The notes under the pieces are model-generated. The model did not search any database. It worked only from the letters and a program-made list of their open reading frames with translations, and was not told the DNA's origin. Below are positions 1 through 7,049 of a DNA stretch of 7,183 bases, piece after piece. The position numbers and the translations under genes are program-made. Each line of letters opens with the position of its first letter. Positions within the stretch are counted from its first letter, which is position 1. This DNA comes from Phycisphaerae bacterium (GTDB taxonomy: Bacteria > Planctomycetota > Phycisphaerae > UBA1845 > Fen-1342): positions 1 to 7,183 of the forward strand of contig JALSRY010000752.1 of NCBI GenBank assembly GCA_026984555.1, in the 5' to 3' direction.

Positions 1-3000
1 GCAAACGCCCCGGGGCGCATCTCGCCCCGGCGGTAGTTTCCGCCGATGCCCGCGAGGAACATCTGCACCTGCCGGGAAACGTCCTGGGCGTTGAGCACCT
101 TGAGTTCGTAGAGCTTGATCTGTAGCTCGTTGGGGTTGGGCGCGTCGATCTGGGCGACGAATTTCTTGACCTGTTCGAGCTTTTTCGGCGGTGCCTTGAC
201 GATCAGCGTATTGTTGGAAACGGTGACGTAGACCTGTTCGGTCTGCGACTGTCCGCGGCGGCTGCCGCGGTTGCCGAACATGTCGTTGATGACGTTGCGC
301 GTTTCCCACGGGTCGGCGTACTTGAGTTCGATCGTGGTGACGCCGGTGTCCTCGACCTCGACATCGAGTTCTTTGACGACCTCGCGCACGTCGGGCAGGA
401 TGGACTCGGGCGCGAAAACGATCAGGCGGTTGGTGCGCGGATCCGCCGAGACGCTGAAGTCCTGCGAGCCGCGCTTGCCGCGGGCCTGGCTGCGCTTCTG
501 AACGAGGTCGCGGACGAGGTTGACGATCTGGTTGGCGTCCACGTACTTGAGCTCGAAGAATTCCGTCTTGCTCTTGGCGACCTGCATCAACGGCCGAAGC
601 TGCTCCATCATCTGCTCGACCTGCTCGAACTGATCGCTGCGAGCCGCGACGATCAGCGCGTCCGCCGGCGGGTATGCCGTGATCGAAATGCGCTGCTCGC
701 GGCCGCTGCGCTGGCGGTCGAGCGCCGTCTGGAGCTGGCGGGCGAACTCGTTGATCCGGCTGCCGAGTCCGGCCAGCTCGTAGGTGCGCACCTCGGCCTT
801 GTTGGCACCCACCTCGTCAAGTTGGTGGATCAACTTCTCGATGTCTTTCATCTTGTCGGCGGGCGCCATCACGACCACGCTGCGGCCGCCGATCACGTCG
901 AAGCGTACTTCCTTACCCCCCTGCCGCCGGCCGCGACCACCGGACAGGAAGGTCGTATTCAACACGTTGCGGACCTCCCAGGGGTTGGCGTTCTTGAGCT
1001 CGAAGATGCGCGGGGGCGAGACGGACTCGGCGGCAGCCTGATCGAACTTCTTGACCCACGCCTTGAGCTCGTTCATGTCCTCGTCGTTGGCCATCACGAT
1101 CAGCGAATTGGTCAGCCCCTCGACGCTGATCTGAATCTTGCCGGCCCGCATCTTGGGCTGGAGCACGCTGCGCAGGGCGTTGTAGACCGCGTTGGCGTCG
1201 CCGTTCTTGAGAGAGATCGTCTCGATGCGACCGGGCTTGAAGATGCCTCGGAACTCGTCCATCGCCTTGGCGATCATGTCGAACTGGTCACGCTGGGCGG
1301 TGACGATCAGCACGTCCGCGGGGGGATACGCCGCGACCGAGATGCGGCGGTCGCGGGCCTGCACTTGCGAGTTGACCGAACGCTCGATCTGCCGGGCGAA
1401 GTCGCTGAGCTTGGTGCCCATGCCGGCGACCTTGAACGTGCGTACTTCGGCCTTGTTCGACACCATCTCGTCGAGGCGTTTGATGAGGTCTTCGATCTGC
1501 TTCATCTTGTCGGCCGGGGCGCGGACAAGTACGCTGCGCCCGCCGACGACGTCGAAGCGGATTTCCATGCCCCGCCGCCGACGCGCGGCCCCACCCTGGA
1601 GGAACGTCGTGTTCAACACGCTGCGAACTTCCCAGGGGTTGGCGTTCTTGAGCTCGAAAATGCGCGGCGGAACGATCGCCTCGGCAGCGGCCTGGTCGAA
1701 CTTCTGAACCCAGTCCTTGAGATCCTTCATGTCCTCGTCGTTGGCGGAGACGATCAGCGAGTTGGTCATGCCCTCGACGCTGAGCTGGATCTTGCCGGCC
1801 CGGATCTTCTGCTGAAGCACGCGGCTGACCGCCTGGTAGACCGCATTCGCGTCAGCGTTGAGCAGCGTGATCGTCTCCATTCTCTGCGGCTTGTAGATGC
1901 CGCGGAACTGGTCCATCGCCTTCTCGACCGAGGGCAACTGCTGTTCGGCCGCGGTGACGATCAGCGTGTCCGCGGCCGGCAGCGCCGTGATGCTCACGCG
2001 TTGCTCGCGCGCCTTGACCTGGCTGTTGACGGCGTTCTGAATCTGCCGGGCGAAGCTGTTGAGCTGGGTACCCAGACCGGGCAGCTTGTAGGTCCGCACC
2101 ACGAGGCTGTTCTGGCCGATCTTGTCGAGCTTGGCCGCCAGTTCCTTGATTTCCTTGAGCTTGTCCGAGGGCGCCTGCACGACCAGGCTGCGCCCGGCGA
2201 CGATCTCGATCTTGATCTCCTTGCCCGGCGGCTGCCGGCGACCATAACCCTTGCGCACGAAGGTGGTTTGCAACACGCGGTACACGTCCCACGGGTTCGC
2301 GTTCTTGAGCTCGATGATGACGGGGGCGCTGACCGCCTCGGTCGCCTTGGCGTCGAGGTTCTCGGCCCACTGCTTGATGTCCTCGAAGTCCTCCTTCGTG
2401 GCCCCGACGATCAGCGAATTGGTCAGCGGCTCGACACTGATCGACAACGTGCGGGCCCGGATCTTCTCGTTGAAGATCGTCCGCAGGATGCCGTAGACCG
2501 TGTTCGCGTCGGCGTTGGCCAGCGGAATCGTCTGAAGCTGGCTCTCGGCGGTCGGCGGCTGATCCAGCTCCTTGACCAACGCTTCGGCCATCTCGATCGC
2601 GAACTTGGGCGCGTTGAGAATCACCCGGTTGAGCCGCGAATCCACCTGGATGTTCACGCGGTTGGCGATGTCGCGCCCACGCCGGCTCGAAATGCGCACG
2701 TTCAGGATGTTGCGCATCTGGTTGGCGATGTAGTTGGCGTCGGCGTTCTTGATCTCGATGAACTTCTGCTCGGGCGTCATGCCCTCCGTCTCGGCGACGA
2801 ACTTGGCGATCAGCTCGTCGATCTCCTGCATCGTGTCCTTCGGCGTGGTGACGATCAGCATCTCGGTGAGCCGGTCGTAGCCGAAGGTGGTGCGCAGTTT
2901 GTCGGCCCGGCTGCGGTCGCGTTCGCGCCACGCGCGGTTGAGCTGGTTCGCGAGGTTGGCCACGTCGAGCCCGGGCAGCTTGCGGGTCTCGGTCACCATC

Positions 3001-6000
3001 GGCGAAACGTTCGCCAACTCCTTTTGCGGTACGTCGTACTGTTTGAGCAGGGGTTCGGCCGCCTGTACGGCAACCTGCGGCGCGCTGATGATGATGCGGT
3101 TGGTGCGCGTGTCGGCGGTGACCCGAACCTGCTGGGCGGCGGCCCGACCGAACTTCTTGGTCATCAGTGTGACCAGCTCGTTGCGCAGCCAGCTCGCCAC
3201 CTCGCTGGCGTTGGCGTTCTGGAGCTGATAGAAGGTAGTCTGGTTCACCAGCCCGGCGCTGGCCTCCTTGTACTCCTCCAGCAGACGGTTGGCCTCGTCG
3301 GCCACGTCTTTCGAAACCGTGACCAGAATCGTCTCCGTCGAGGCGTCATCCGAGAACTGAGCCGTGACCCCCTGCCGTCGCACGCGCTCGCGAAACGCGT
3401 CGTTGAGCTTGCGGGCGATGGCGCGGACGTCGGCGCCGGGCATCTTGACCAGCAACGTGGTGATGCCCTTGTCGCTCAGGTCGTCGAGTTGCTGGACGAG
3501 CGCTTCGATCTCGCGTTGCTTGTCCGCGGGAGCATCGACGACCACCTGGTTACCGACGATCACGGTCTTGACCTGCGTGCCGACCGGATTGCGCCCGCGG
3601 CGGTAGCCGCCGCTGCCGGAGAACAGGCTGTTGATCGCGCTGAGCACGTCGCGTGGCGCCGCGTTCTTGAGGGTGTAGTAGCGCCGCTGCGGCTTCTGCG
3701 CCGCGACCTTCGTCTCCATGTCGCGGGCGAAGTCCTTGATGCGCTGGACCGTCAGCTTGTCGGCCTGCACGATCAGCGAGTTGGTCACCGGATCCGCGGT
3801 CAACGTCGCGCCGGGCCCCGCCGCGCCGCGACCCCGCCGGCCGACGCGCGTTCCCGGCGGAAGCAGGCTCGATGCGTACTGCACGAGCTGCGTCGCGTCG
3901 GCGTACTCGAGCGGGATGATGACCAGCGGGTTCTCGGCCGGCGGCACGTCCAGCGACTTGACCAGCGACGCGATCTCATCCAGCGCCGGCCGCACGCCCT
4001 GCACGACGAGCTTGTCGCCCATCACGTCCACGAACGTGCGCGAACGCCCGAGTACCGGGTGCTGGTAGTTGCCGTAGAGCTGCCGGATCGTCGTCGCGAT
4101 GCCCTGTACGTTGCCGTGCTCGATCGGGAAAAAGCGGATCTCGGGCCGGATGCTGACGGCGTTCTCGTCGGCGATCTTGAGGATCTTCTCGACCTTGTCC
4201 CACTCGGCGTCGGAGCAGATCACGATCAGCGTATTGGCCTCGTCCAGGGGAATGGTGGTCGAGGTCGCCGCCGCCCGCCCGCCGCGCCGGCTGCGGCTGA
4301 ACCGCGCCGTGGGGGCGCCGGCCGTCCGAAGCATCGGCGCGATCATGCCGGCGGCCTGGCTGGCGGTGATGTTCTTGAGTTCGACGAAGTGCCAGTGATC
4401 TTCCGCGCCGGGAACATCGAGGTCGTGGATGATCTGTTCGATGCGCGTCATGTTCTCGCGGTCGGCGAGCACGTGGATCGCGTTGGTTCCGGGGTCGGCG
4501 ATGATCGACGCTCCCCGCGCCCCGCGCCGCCCACCGGCGCCGGTGATGCTGCGGGTGATTTGTTCGAGCGTGGGTTGGATCTCCTCGGCGCGGGCATGGT
4601 GGAGCGCGAAGGTCTTGAAGTTGGCCGGGACCGGCTGATCGACCTGCTTGAGAATCTCGCGCACGCGCTTGAGCCCGTCGTCGTTGGCGTAAACGATCAG
4701 CGTGTTCGTGCGGGAGTCGGCGACGATGCGGACGGTTTTCTTGGCCCGCTCGTAGAGATCCTCGACGATGATGTCCTCGGGGGCCGGTGAGCGGGTCGTG
4801 GTACGCGTGGGCTTGCGACCGCGGACGCTGCGCGAACGGGTCGAGCGTATGGGCAGGCGGCTGCGGCGGCCCTGCTCCTGCTGGATGATTTCGTTGAGCA
4901 GCGTGGCGATATCGGTCGCGCTGCCGTACTGGACCGGAATTACCGTGGTCTTGAATTCGCCGATGTCGGGCTTCTGGTCGATCTTGCGGACGAACTCCTC
5001 GATGCGTTTGAGGTCTTCGGGGGTCGCCTTGACGATCAGGTTCTTGGTGCGTTCGTCGGGAATGATGATGATGTTGCTGCCACCGCCGACGGTTTCGAAC
5101 TTCTTGGTTTCGCGGTTGTAGCGCCGCTGGGCCTGGTTGACGTTGAAGACCTCGCGCACCATCCGCTCGATCTCGCGGACGTTGGTCTCGACCTTGATGA
5201 ACTTGGTCGTGCGCGGGTCGTACTTCTCGGCCTTGACGATCGACAGCAGGTCGAGAAAACGCCGCACGTCGCGGGCGAGGCCGGTGATCTTGATCTTGTT
5301 GGTATCCCCCACCACCACCGGCAGCGCGTAGTCGGGCATGCTCGGGCTGAGCATGTCGCGGATGTCCTTGGCGGAGCGATCCTTGATCTGGATGAGCACC
5401 TCGCAGAACTCGAGGTCCCGGAGGTGAGCCTTCTGGAATGCGGCGACCGAATCGTAATAGCGGTCCAGCGGCAGGTACTTGTCGATCTCGCTGAGCGGGA
5501 TCAGGTAGATGTAGTCCGGGGTCTCGACGACGTAAGCGTCCTGGTCGATCAGCAGGAAATTCAGCTCATCGAGCATCTCCTGCTTGGTGAAGCGCCGCTT
5601 GCTGTGATAGGTCAGCTCGCCGCTGAGCATCACATCGGTCGGCATGAGGGGTTTGCCGACCAGGTCGGCGTAGAAGGTGATGACATCCTCCCAGGGCATG
5701 CCGTCGAACGCGATGAAGTAATCGCGCCCGTCGGCGCGCTTGGGCGGCGGCGCGACCTTGACTTGCGTGCCGGTCTTGCCGGTCGGTGAGGTGGACTTGC
5801 GTGTCATGGCGGGGCGACTGGCGGGCCGGTGTTTCGTGACCAGCGGTCTGCTCGTGGCACCTGGGCGAGACGCCTGCTCGCGCCGCCGGGCGAGCGCCCG
5901 CTGCATGGCGGCCTTGCGCCGGGCGCGGGCCTCTTCGAGGCGTTTCTCGCGTTCCGCGCGGGTCAGCCGATGCGGAGGCGTCCTGGCCGGCTTGCGAGCG

Positions 6001-6347
6001 GCGTTCCCGGGCCGCGTCGTCTGCTGGGTCGCGGCCTGCTTGAGCGCGTTGAGCCGCGAAAGGCGTTGGCGAGCCTCTTGTGTTGCAGGATAGGTTGACG
6101 CATGTTTCCGTAGTTCACTGCCGGGGCGGCTGACCGGCTGCGAGGCGGCGGGCTTGCGCGGCGCGGGGGGCGCGTCGGCGACCGACGCCGGCCGGGCCTT
6201 GATCGTGGAAGCGGGGGCCTGGGCGGATGGAGCCGCCCGGCCAGCGGCGTGTTTCTCCTGGCTCAGCACGATTCCGGCGACGAGCCACGCGAACATCACC
6301 ACCGCCAGCGGCGCCCACACACGGCGCTGCGAATTCAGGGGTGTCAT
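1..6347 (-). CDS. Giant secretin-N (type II/III secretion short domain) repeat protein, C-terminus outside window
   Basis: Seen: 2,115 codons without a stop; an in-frame TGA (6357-6359) lies just upstream of the ATG. Order: hydrophobic segment (residues 10-28), basic linker (30-205), N0-like domain (209-284), then about 23 complete N1-like units of 65-110 residues and a partial one. Each N1 unit has a strand plus helix of the type LKNANPxEV, a variable loop, a strand ending in a signature such as TNSLIV or GGRSVVV, then a helix ending in LD. Approximate unit starts are 313, 380, 464, 577, 652, 735, 808, 888, 962, 1036, 1118, 1196, 1270, 1343, 1416, 1489, 1562, 1634, 1707, 1780, 1852, 1928, 2001 and 2075. 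Known: such domains form stacked periplasmic rings in GspD/PilQ-type secretins, usually of about 600-800 residues. Inferred: an exported envelope protein. No secretin pore domain is seen, so I do not call it gspD. Only two cysteines occur (315, 711). Confidence 0.9.
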   Translation of the reverse strand, partial: MTPLNSQRRVWAPLAVVMFAWLVAGIVLSQEKHAAGRAAPSAQAPASTIKARPASVADAPPAPRKPAASQPVSRPGSELRKHASTYPATQEARQRLSRLNALKQAATQQTTRPGNAARKPARTPPHRLTRAEREKRLEEARARRKAAMQRALARRREQASRPGATSRPLVTKHRPASRPAMTRKSTSPTGKTGTQVKVAPPPKRADGRDYFIAFDGMPWEDVITFYADLVGKPLMPTDVMLSGELTYHSKRRFTKQEMLDELNFLLIDQDAYVVETPDYIYLIPLSEIDKYLPLDRYYDSVAAFQKAHLRDLEFCEVLIQIKDRSAKDIRDMLSPSMPDYALPVVVGDTNKIKITGLARDVRRFLDLLSIVKAEKYDPRTTKFIKVETNVREIERMVREVFNVNQAQRRYNRETKKFETVGGGSNIIIIPDERTKNLIVKATPEDLKRIEEFVRKIDQKPDIGEFKTTVIPVQYGSATDIATLLNEIIQQEQGRRSRLPIRSTRSRSVRGRKPTRTTTRSPAPEDIIVEDLYERAKKTVRIVADSRTNTLIVYANDDGLKRVREILKQVDQPVPANFKTFALHHARAEEIQPTLEQITRSITGAGGRRGARGASIIADPGTNAIHVLADRENMTRIEQIIHDLDVPGAEDHWHFVELKNITASQAAGMIAPMLRTAGAPTARFSRSRRGGRAAATSTTIPLDEANTLIVICSDAEWDKVEKILKIADENAVSIRPEIRFFPIEHGNVQGIATTIRQLYGNYQHPVLGRSRTFVDVMGDKLVVQGVRPALDEIASLVKSLDVPPAENPLVIIPLEYADATQLVQYASSLLPPGTRVGRRGRGAAGPGATLTADPVTNSLIVQADKLTVQRIKDFARDMETKVAAQKPQRRYYTLKNAAPRDVLSAINSLFSGSGGYRRGRNPVGTQVKTVIVGNQVVVDAPADKQREIEALVQQLDDLSDKGITTLLVKMPGADVRAIARKLNDAFRERVRRQGVTAQFSDDASTETILVTVSKDVADEANRLLEEYKEASAGLVNQTTFYQLQNANASEVASWLRNELVTLMTKKFGRAAAQQVRVTADTRTNRIIISAPQVAVQAAEPLLKQYDVPQKELANVSPMVTETRKLPGLDVANLANQLNRAWRERDRSRADKLRTTFGYDRLTEMLIVTTPKDTMQEIDELIAKFVAETEGMTPEQKFIEIKNADANYIANQMRNILNVRISSRRGRDIANRVNIQVDSRLNRVILNAPKFAIEMAEALVKELDQPPTAESQLQTIPLANADANTVYGILRTIFNEKIRARTLSISVEPLTNSLIVGATKEDFEDIKQWAENLDAKATEAVSAPVIIELKNANPWDVYRVLQTTFVRKGYGRRQPPGKEIKIEIVAGRSLVVQAPSDKLKEIKELAAKLDKIGQNSLVVRTYKLPGLGTQLNSFARQIQNAVNSQVKAREQRVSITALPAADTLIVTAAEQQLPSVEKAMDQFRGIYKPQRMETITLLNADANAVYQAVSRVLQQKIRAGKIQLSVEGMTNSLIVSANDEDMKDLKDWVQKFDQAAAEAIVPPRIFELKNANPWEVRSVLNTTFLQGGAARRRRGMEIRFDVVGGRSVLVRAPADKMKQIEDLIKRLDEMVSNKAEVRTFKVAGMGTKLSDFARQIERSVNSQVQARDRRISVAAYPPADVLIVTAQRDQFDMIAKAMDEFRGIFKPGRIETISLKNGDANAVYNALRSVLQPKMRAGKIQISVEGLTNSLIVMANDEDMNELKAWVKKFDQAAAESVSPPRIFELKNANPWEVRNVLNTTFLSGGRGRRQGGKEVRFDVIGGRSVVVMAPADKMKDIEKLIHQLDEVGANKAEVRTYELAGLGSRINEFARQLQTALDRQRSGREQRISITAYPPADALIVAARSDQFEQVEQMMEQLRPLMQVAKSKTEFFELKYVDANQIVNLVRDLVQKRSQARGKRGSQDFSVSADPRTNRLIVFAPESILPDVREVVKELDVEVEDTGVTTIELKYADPWETRNVINDMFGNRGSRRGQSQTEQVYVTVSNNTLIVKAPPKKLEQVKKFVAQIDAPNPNELQIKLYELKVLNAQDVSRQVQMFLAGIGGNYRRGEMRPGAF
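570..1229 (-). repeat. Tandem module copy 3 (residues 1707-1926)
   Basis: Third copy. Domains A, B and C begin at residues 1707, 1780 and 1852. A and B stay close to copy 2, while domain C diverges in its second half: the FRGIFKP ending of copy 2 is replaced by LRPLMQVAKSK. The regular module ends here; the units at 1928 and 2001 are A-like and B-like but more diverged. Confidence 0.87.
1230..1883 (-). repeat. Tandem module copy 2 (residues 1489-1706)
   Basis: Second copy, exactly 654 bp. Domains A, B and C begin at residues 1489, 1562 and 1634. By hand alignment, domains A and B share roughly three quarters of their residues with copy 3. The two copies share a perfect 29-bp match (1630-1658 with 976-1004, offset 654 bp) spanning the FELKNANPWE codons. 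The loop in domain B (1585-1593) is GGAARRRRG. Confidence 0.9.
1884..2540 (-). repeat. Tandem module copy 1 (three N1 domains, residues 1270-1488)
   Basis: First and most diverged copy in a run of three tandem 218-219-codon modules. Each module has domain A (NADAN near its start, SVExxTNSLIV), domain B (LKNANPWEV or LKNANPWDV, RG-rich loop, GRSxVV, APxDK) and domain C (RTYKLPGLGT, FARQ, ADTLIVTA, FRGIYKP). Copy 1 domains begin at residues 1270, 1343 and 1416. It is 219 codons long, one more than the next copy. Confidence 0.88.
5496..6347 (-). other. N-terminal export segment, basic linker and N0-like domain of the giant protein
   Basis: Residues 1-9 contain an Arg pair (QRR). Residues 10-28 are an uninterrupted hydrophobic stretch (VWAPLAVVMFAWLVAGIVL) followed by SQEKHAA, which fits a Sec signal peptide or an uncleaved anchor. 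There is no lipobox cysteine. Residues 30-205 are low-complexity Ala/Pro/Arg/Lys/Ser/Thr with the tripeptide SRP four times (73, 160, 166, 177) and a highly charged helix-prone stretch at 128-158. Residues 209-284 match the N0/STN pattern: a strand FIAFD, then PWEDVITFYADLVGKPL, a strand with SGELTYH, a helix MLDELNFLLI, and a final strand DYIYLIP. Family knowledge: N0 is the most inner-membrane-proximal domain of secretins and is shared with TonB-dependent receptors. Confidence 0.75.
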
Positions 6348-6351
6348 GCTA

Positions 6352-6358
6352 CCACCTC
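6352..6358 (-). promoter_or_regulatory. Shine-Dalgarno site of the giant gene
   Basis: On the minus strand GAGGTGG ends 4 bases before the ATG at 6347-6345 (the GAGGTG core is 5 bases away). This, with the in-frame TGA at 6359-6357 and the export segment directly after the ATG, fixes the start here. The next in-frame ATG (5807-5805, residue 181) would discard the export segment. Confidence 0.85.
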
Positions 6359-6361
6359 AAT

Positions 6362-6394
6362 CCGGTTCGGAACCGGGCCGCCCGCGAGCCGGGC
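6362..6394 (-). promoter_or_regulatory. Two adjacent hairpins just upstream of the ribosome binding site
   Basis: The first inverted repeat, CCGGTTC-G-GAACCGG (6362-6376), and the second, GCCCG-CGAGC-CGGGC (6380-6394), are separated by 3 bases. The first ends 3 bases before the Shine-Dalgarno site. In RNA the first stem would realistically close with a 3-base loop and 6 pairs. They could limit access to the ribosome site or protect the 5' end. Neither is followed by a T-run, so they are not Rho-independent terminators. Confidence 0.4.
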
Positions 6395-6446
6395 TGCCCA
6401 CCTAAGTTGTCCTACGATATACTTCATCCGGCACTCTCGTGCGGAG

Positions 6447-6462
6447 TTGGCTTGCCAGCCAA
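6447..6462 (-). promoter_or_regulatory. Inverted repeat TTGGCT-TGCC-AGCCAA in the presumed leader
   Basis: Perfect 6-base arms with a 4-base loop, about 100 bases upstream of the start codon. It could be a third leader hairpin or a DNA site. Evidence is limited to the symmetry. Confidence 0.25.
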
Positions 6463-6581
6463 AGGCGACGACCGATCCGACCCGCGCCGCCACACGCCGG
6501 ACGTTCGGACCGCTGTCGGCCCGCGCCGGCGACCGCGGCCACGACGGACCTCCCGGCCCGCCGCCCTGCCGCCTGCGTTGT

Positions 6582-6610
6582 GTTATACCCGCTTTTGACC
6601 AAAAGGTAAC
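6582..6610 (-). promoter_or_regulatory. Candidate promoter of the giant gene
   Basis: On the minus strand TATAAC (6587-6582) matches the sigma-70 -10 consensus at five of six bases. The -35 region is poor: GTTACC at 17-bp spacing or TTACCT at 16-bp, each three of six. Transcription would start near 6575, giving a leader of about 230 bases. A 14-bp palindrome (6592-6605) fills the spacer, so an activator or repressor could act here. The call rests on one good hexamer in GC-rich sequence. Confidence 0.35.
6592..6605. promoter_or_regulatory. Palindrome CTTTTG-AC-CAAAAG, possible operator
   Basis: Perfect 6-base arms around a 2-base centre, lying 4 bp upstream of the candidate -10 on the minus strand. 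The size and position fit a site for a dimeric regulator. It is AT-rich in an otherwise GC-rich gap. There is no second copy, so regulator binding is inference only. Confidence 0.35.
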
Positions 6611-6633
6611 GGCCTCGTCGGCGGGATTTTGAT

Positions 6634-6651
6634 TTCGGCCACATGGCCGAA
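6634..6651. promoter_or_regulatory. 18-bp palindrome TTCGGCCA-CA-TGGCCGAA
   Basis: Perfect 8-base arms with a 2-base centre. An 8-base arm with so short a centre is not expected by chance in a few hundred bases. It lies about 44 bp, centre to centre, upstream of the palindrome at 6592-6605, close to four helical turns. It could be a distal regulator site. Confidence 0.4.
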
Positions 6652-6663
6652 CCTGCCACCACT

Positions 6664-6676
6664 GCGTAACTTACGC
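6664..6676. promoter_or_regulatory. Palindrome GCGTAA-C-TTACGC
   Basis: Perfect 6-base arms around one base, about 27 bp further from the giant gene than the 18-bp palindrome. On its own this could be chance; it is listed because it is the third short perfect palindrome within 85 bp upstream of the candidate promoter. Confidence 0.28.
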
Positions 6677-7049
6677 CCGCCGGCCCCCAGCCCGGCCCTT
6701 GTCGGCGGCCATGCGGATTGCTGGCGGGCCTCCTCCAACGTCGTTCGCGCGCCCTTGGCGAGGCCACGACACAGGGGACCTGCCCACGCCGTCCGGCCTC
6801 TCGTCGCTCGAGCGTGGTTCGCGGAACGATCGCTCCGACAGGGTGGCGAATCGTCAGGAAGGATGCCGGCCGAGGCGGGCCAATCAGCCGGAGGGCAATC
6901 GGCCAGTGGCGGTTGCCGCGGCGGCGGCGGGGGTGGGCGCGATCGCGCGGACAGGCCCCGCGCGCGGACTGCCTACGAATACATCGAACGCGCTATCGAG
7001 ACCGATCCATACTGATGAACGAATATGAAGCGAGCCAGGCCACCACAAT
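6677..7049. other. Intergenic stretch with no supported gene
   Basis: GC-rich sequence between the upstream gene's stop and the palindrome cluster. Open frames exist on both strands, but they overlap one another, are dominated by Arg/Gly/Pro/Ala and lack domain patterns, as expected from GC-rich non-coding DNA. Two further short symmetries are visible: CGCTCGAGCG at 6805-6814, and CGGAACG-AT-CGCTCCG (one mismatch) at 6822-6837. No tRNA, known RNA or mobile-element end was recognised. Confidence 0.5.
6944..6964 (-). terminator. GC-rich stem, possible transcription end of the upstream gene
   Basis: CGCGCGG-ACAGGCC-CCGCGCG gives a 7-bp all-GC stem with a 7-base loop, about 85 bases past the stop codon of the upstream gene. 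No T-run follows on the minus strand, so it is not a classical intrinsic terminator; such stems can also arise by chance in this composition. Confidence 0.2.

Noticed and set aside
570..2540. CRISPR or non-coding tandem repeat array
   Set aside because: The repeat period is 654 bp, fully coding, and diverged between copies in a way that preserves the protein pattern. There are no short repeats with unique spacers.
1852..2931. A 359-codon minus-strand frame inside the giant gene
   Set aside because: It is in another frame of the same strand, rich in Arg/Gln/Ala/Pro/His. The correct frame through this stretch is intact and encodes recognisable domains, so this is a shadow and not a frameshift product.
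822..4790. A 1,322-codon open frame on the plus strand opposite the giant gene
   Set aside because: It is in exact codon register with the minus-strand gene. A stop there needs TTA, CTA or TCA codons in the real gene, which GC-biased codon use avoids. The translation is a repetitive His/Asp/Arg/Leu mix with no domain pattern, whereas the minus frame gives clear repeated N1 domains.
5496..6347. Calling the gene gspD or pilQ
   Set aside because: N0 and N1 domains are shared by many secretins and secretin-like proteins. Without the pore domain or neighbouring secretion genes the specific name is not supported.
6402..6767. A 121-codon minus-strand frame upstream of the giant gene
   Set aside because: Arg/Gly/Ala-rich with no recognisable motif. 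It runs across the palindromes and candidate promoter and has no convincing ribosome site.
6629..7015. Plus-strand frame ending in AYEYIERAIETDPY, resembling the end of a TPR repeat
   Set aside because: Only the last 15 or so residues look protein-like. The rest is Gly/Arg/Pro-rich, as expected of GC-rich non-coding DNA, and several other frames overlap it. A remnant of a TPR gene is possible but cannot be supported.
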